DNA of 9,546 nt from JBFLVQ01 sp040758525 (lineage in GTDB: Bacteria; Acidobacteriota; Blastocatellia; Chloracidobacteriales; JADJPF01), in NCBI GenBank assembly GCA_040758525.1, contig JBFLVQ010000361.1, positions 1 to 9,546 on the forward strand. Direction: 5' to 3'. The notes under the pieces were generated by a model that searched no databases, had not been told where the DNA came from, and worked only from the letters and a program-made list of their open reading frames with translations. A program made the position numbers and the translations under genes. Below, piece by piece: positions 7,296 through 9,546 of the stretch (positions are counted from its first letter, which is position 1; each line of letters starts with the position of its first letter).

Positions 7296-8975
7296 TTAAC
7301 GAGTGATCTGTACTAATTCTAACTCAGGAATAAGTGGCCGTAACCGATGCTCTGGTATCTCCACTTTCTCTGGCACTTGGTAGCGAGGAGGAGTTTTACC
7401 AGTAAAGTCTAGGTAGAGTTTATTGCGTAGCCAGCGTTCAGGGAAGTGGCCAAGGCGTAGCAAAGGATATTTCATTGAGTCACCAAACAGCTTACGCCCA
7501 AGCATATAGTAATAGACTGGCACTCCCAAAGCGAATTTTAGTTGTGTCTTCAGATCGTTGTAGAAGAAATCAAGGTTATAGCGCCAGCAGGTGAAGAAGA
7601 ACTCCCATTGCAGATCGCTCAGTTCTGCTACCTTAGCGCTTTGCCTGCTCTCCAAACGAGTATCTTCAAAAGGCACAAAGAGGGTTGGCACTACACACCA
7701 TTTTGCATCCTTGAGGGCATGCAATAGATCTAGCGACTCCTTAGTATCTTCGCGAGTCTCACCCGGTAGCCCCATTATCCAGGTACAGAAAGGGAACCAA
7801 TTATGTTTATTTAGCAGTTCCATACCTTTGAGAATCACATCTGGCCATTGCTCAGGACGGTAAGGATAACCCTTACCCTTCATATACTCTTTGAAAAGAC
7901 GTACAGAGCCAGTTTCAATACCAATAAAAAGGTTGGCATAGCGCTTCTCGGGATGAGTAGATGCCTTATGTTGATGTACGCTTTTACCTACCGCAATGGG
8001 GGAGAGGGCTTCCAATAAATTTGGTTCCTTAACAACGGGCGCCATTGTACCGTGTGTAAGCAATACATGGTCTACTCCTGATACTCCTGCTACCGATTCA
8101 AAAAGATTTTTAAGAGCTGGCACATTGGTCTCAAAGCGTGGTCCCTGTTCGTATAAGAAGAGATCTTCAGTAGTGAGTAGGATTGTGTCAGCCCCCTCGG
8201 CTACTTGTACACGTACATTGTGCAAGATTTGATCAAGCGGCACACTTTTGCCAGCACGCAGGGCAACAGAACAGAACTGACAACCACGTCCACAACCACG
8301 AGTAATCTCGACCACACCAAAAGTGGAACGATGGTGTATGCGTGGTATGCTATCCAGCTTTGGACTATTAGTAGCAGTAATTTTACGCGGTATCGGCTCA
8401 CCTCGTACTGCGGCCTCAAAGAGCGACAACACCAGATCCTCTGCTTCACCATCGACCAGGCAATCGATCTTCCATTTGTCTTGTAGCTCTTTCTTCTCGA
8501 TCTGCCAAGAACCGGGGCCGCCGACAATCAACTTGATATGATGCTTATGTTGGCGCAGGGCAGGATGTTCTATCAACTTGCGGAACTCTACAGCGTTGAT
8601 AGGTTCTAATTCTACCCCATAGAATTTTGCATAAACATCGGTGGCAAAAGTGATACCGAGTGGGTTATGAGCATGTAAGCCAACCACACGCGTCTCTTCG
8701 CCGACAAACATTCCTAGTTGATCAGGGTAGCAGACGGCGATATCTTCCGGCGAGAACCGTTGTAGAAGCAGTGCCTCTACAATCCGCAGACCATGTGGGA
8801 CATATTTCGCTTGTCCGTCTGGATGGATCTCGTTTTTAACAGAAACATCTGACATGTAGCGCGCATAGCGAGAGGGCAGGGTAGCTAAAAGCATCTGCCG
8901 CCAGGTACTACGCATGAATTCGGAGGATTCAGAATCGCTCGCTGCCAGAACTATTTTCTTCCCATTTGATCTCAT
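7296..8975 (-). CDS. Radical SAM protein with B12-binding-like N-terminal domain, substrate unknown
   Basis: This 559-residue predicted cytoplasmic iron-sulfur enzyme has its radical SAM signature at 228-235: Cys228, Cys232 and Cys235 in C-x3-C-x2-C order (RGCGRGCQFCS). These should hold the 4Fe-4S cluster that cleaves S-adenosylmethionine. Other core features are the strand-like TILLTTEDLFLY (264-275), GIETGS (352-357) and GLPGETRED (402-410). Residues of about 60-195 resemble the Rossmann-like corrinoid domain found ahead of many such enzymes (VVGLHAHNPLG at 97-107, LIVGGPG at 149-155, VDGEAED at 174-180), but the DxHxxG cobalt-ligand motif is not visible. The C-terminal third is rich in aromatics (FFFTCWRYNLDFFYNDL), with no transmembrane segment, and may form a substrate pocket. 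AAGGAGG lies 6 nt before the ATG at 8975, so strong translation is expected. It is not part of the lysS transcript as far as promoters show. Possible roles include lipid, tetrapyrrole or secondary-metabolite chemistry; none can be chosen from the sequence. Confidence 0.85.
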   Translation of the reverse strand: MRSNGKKIVLAASDSESSEFMRSTWRQMLLATLPSRYARYMSDVSVKNEIHPDGQAKYVPHGLRIVEALLLQRFSPEDIAVCYPDQLGMFVGEETRVVGLHAHNPLGITFATDVYAKFYGVELEPINAVEFRKLIEHPALRQHKHHIKLIVGGPGSWQIEKKELQDKWKIDCLVDGEAEDLVLSLFEAAVRGEPIPRKITATNSPKLDSIPRIHHRSTFGVVEITRGCGRGCQFCSVALRAGKSVPLDQILHNVRVQVAEGADTILLTTEDLFLYEQGPRFETNVPALKNLFESVAGVSGVDHVLLTHGTMAPVVKEPNLLEALSPIAVGKSVHQHKASTHPEKRYANLFIGIETGSVRLFKEYMKGKGYPYRPEQWPDVILKGMELLNKHNWFPFCTWIMGLPGETREDTKESLDLLHALKDAKWCVVPTLFVPFEDTRLESRQSAKVAELSDLQWEFFFTCWRYNLDFFYNDLKTQLKFALGVPVYYYMLGRKLFGDSMKYPLLRLGHFPERWLRNKLYLDFTGKTPPRYQVPEKVEIPEHRLRPLIPELELVQITR

Positions 8976-9230
8976 AGGATTCCTCCTTGATTCCAGTTAT
9001 CCACTTATCAGCTTTACTCTCGAACTAGCGGGAAACCACCAAAACTCATCATCAAACCTGCGCCAAATCCATAGCAAGGTTGTCAAAGTTCTATATTGGG
9101 CAACGATTTTAACAATTATTCCGTTTTTTCAGACAGCCATTTTTCCGCCTATGCAGCCAAAACCACATCCCATAATCGATCTTTATGCTCCGAAAGCAGT
9201 CGAAATAGGGTCAAGCATTAGCATGGAGGA
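8976..9230. other. Intergenic region upstream of the radical SAM gene
   Basis: No supported gene is seen in these 255 bases. The minus strand has AAGGAGG (8982-8988) serving the radical SAM gene, and a perfect TTGACA at 9081-9086, but no acceptable -10 lies 16-18 nt after it. The open frame crossing part of this region on the plus strand overlaps the 5' end of the radical SAM gene and has no family features, so I treat it as chance. Confidence 0.5.
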
Positions 9231-9546
9231 ATGAAATTTATACTGAATATCTATTACCTTTGGCAAGACTCTGTCGCTAACGCTCTGCTGCATTTAGCAA
9301 GGAAGGTAATCAATATAAAGACATCTTCTAACAAAGAAGCAGAGTTGAGTGTGGCAGCTACTTTAGTCTTAACAACCCTGCCCCCCAATATCGCTAGGGC
9401 AGGGTTGTTAATAAGTATATTAACGTCAATTCGAGATAAGCCCGCAGGGCGAAATATCTTTAGCTTGGCAAGTAATTGCCAAGAATGGAATGAGATAACA
9501 AGCAGAGTCGTGAAACGACGACATAGTAAATTATTAAGTATGAAAG
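9231..9546 (+). CDS. Weak open frame running off the right edge, unrecognised
   Basis: The plus strand is open from ATG 9231 to the end (105 codons, no stop), beginning MKFILNIYYLWQDSVANAL. An in-frame TAG lies just upstream at 9219-9221. A GGAGG (9225-9229) is present but only 1 nt from the ATG, too close for normal ribosome spacing. I recognise no domain, signal peptide or clear membrane helix. The minus strand is also open over most of the same stretch (from the edge to a TAA at 9254-9256, ending LATESCQR). The frame also contains a perfect 15-bp inverted repeat, which is unusual inside a gene. It may be the 5' part of a small unknown gene, the end of an opposing gene, or simply non-coding. 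Confidence 0.2.
   Translation, partial: MKFILNIYYLWQDSVANALLHLARKVINIKTSSNKEAELSVAATLVLTTLPPNIARAGLLISILTSIRDKPAGRNIFSLASNCQEWNEITSRVVKRRHSKLLSMK
9369..9411. repeat. Perfect 15-bp inverted repeat, terminator-like
   Basis: TTAACAACCCTGCCC (9369-9383) pairs exactly with GGGCAGGGTTGTTAA (9397-9411) around a 13-nt loop. The GC-rich inner stem with A/T-rich outer ends is symmetric, so it could act as a bidirectional intrinsic terminator. The trailing T content is modest on both strands (TTGTTAATAAG on the plus). It may alternatively be a structured RNA element or a protein-binding palindrome. Confidence 0.6.
9464..9483. repeat. 8-bp hairpin with GUAA tetraloop
   Basis: CTTGGCAA (9464-9471) and TTGCCAAG (9476-9483) flank GTAA. 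Read as plus-strand RNA this is a GNRA tetraloop on an 8-bp stem, a very stable fold. Read from the minus strand the loop is UUAC and the GNRA property is lost. A shorter hairpin (GTCGT-GAA-ACGAC, 9507-9519) follows. Together they hint at a structured plus-strand RNA, but the evidence is slight. Confidence 0.35.

Noticed and set aside
8201..8541. Several 70-110 codon frames on both strands around the cluster motif
   Set aside because: They are other-frame shadows of the radical SAM gene, which has a full-length product and a strong ribosome site.
8914..9234. 106-codon plus-strand frame over the radical SAM 5' end
   Set aside because: About 60 bases overlap a confident gene, no Shine-Dalgarno is visible, and the product has no recognisable domain.
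9369..9411. Inverted repeat as an insertion-sequence end or CRISPR repeat
   Set aside because: It occurs once, has no flanking transposase or regularly spaced copies, and looks more like a terminator or structured element.

Overview
The window reads almost entirely on the minus strand. It suggests a Gram-negative (diderm) bacterium of moderate GC: there is an outer-membrane assembly protein (BamA) and a lipoprotein-release ABC transporter (LolC/E-type permease plus LolD). These sit next to a ClpC-type AAA+ chaperone, a family best known from Gram-positives, cyanobacteria and a few diderm phyla. ClpC inside a lysS-lolC-lolD-bamA neighbourhood fits Acidobacteriota or a related deep diderm lineage. 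That placement is inference from gene content and order, not a phylogenetic result.

Layout, in the direction of transcription (right to left). At 9546-8976 is a stretch of about 570 bases with no confident gene. It holds a perfect 15-bp inverted repeat, a small hairpin with a GUAA loop, and two weak open frames running off the right edge, one per strand. At 8975-7296 is a 559-residue radical SAM enzyme with a corrinoid-binding-like N-terminal half and an excellent Shine-Dalgarno. At 7295-7158 is an intergenic region with an inverted repeat and a textbook sigma-70 promoter (TTGACA, 18 nt, TATAAT) driving lysS. At 7157-5658 is class II lysyl-tRNA synthetase, which starts with TTG. At 5657-5520 is a leader with a perfect 12-bp inverted repeat. 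At 5519-4290 is the LolC/E-family permease, overlapping by 8 nt with lolD (4297-3563). After 68 nt comes clpC (3494-1143). After a 205-nt gap with two promoter-like sites comes the 5' part of bamA (937 to beyond position 1).

Functionally, lolC-lolD and bamA form an envelope-biogenesis cluster: LolC/D extracts lipoproteins from the inner membrane, and BamA inserts beta-barrels into the outer membrane. lysS is the housekeeping head of the run. clpC adds a cytoplasmic unfoldase for ClpP. The most notable protein-level oddity is that this ClpC lacks the coiled-coil middle (UVR) region normally found between its two ATPase domains. The radical SAM gene is a stand-alone enzyme of unknown substrate. 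I see no CRISPR array, tRNA, rRNA, insertion sequence or obvious defence system, and no convincing new multi-gene system.
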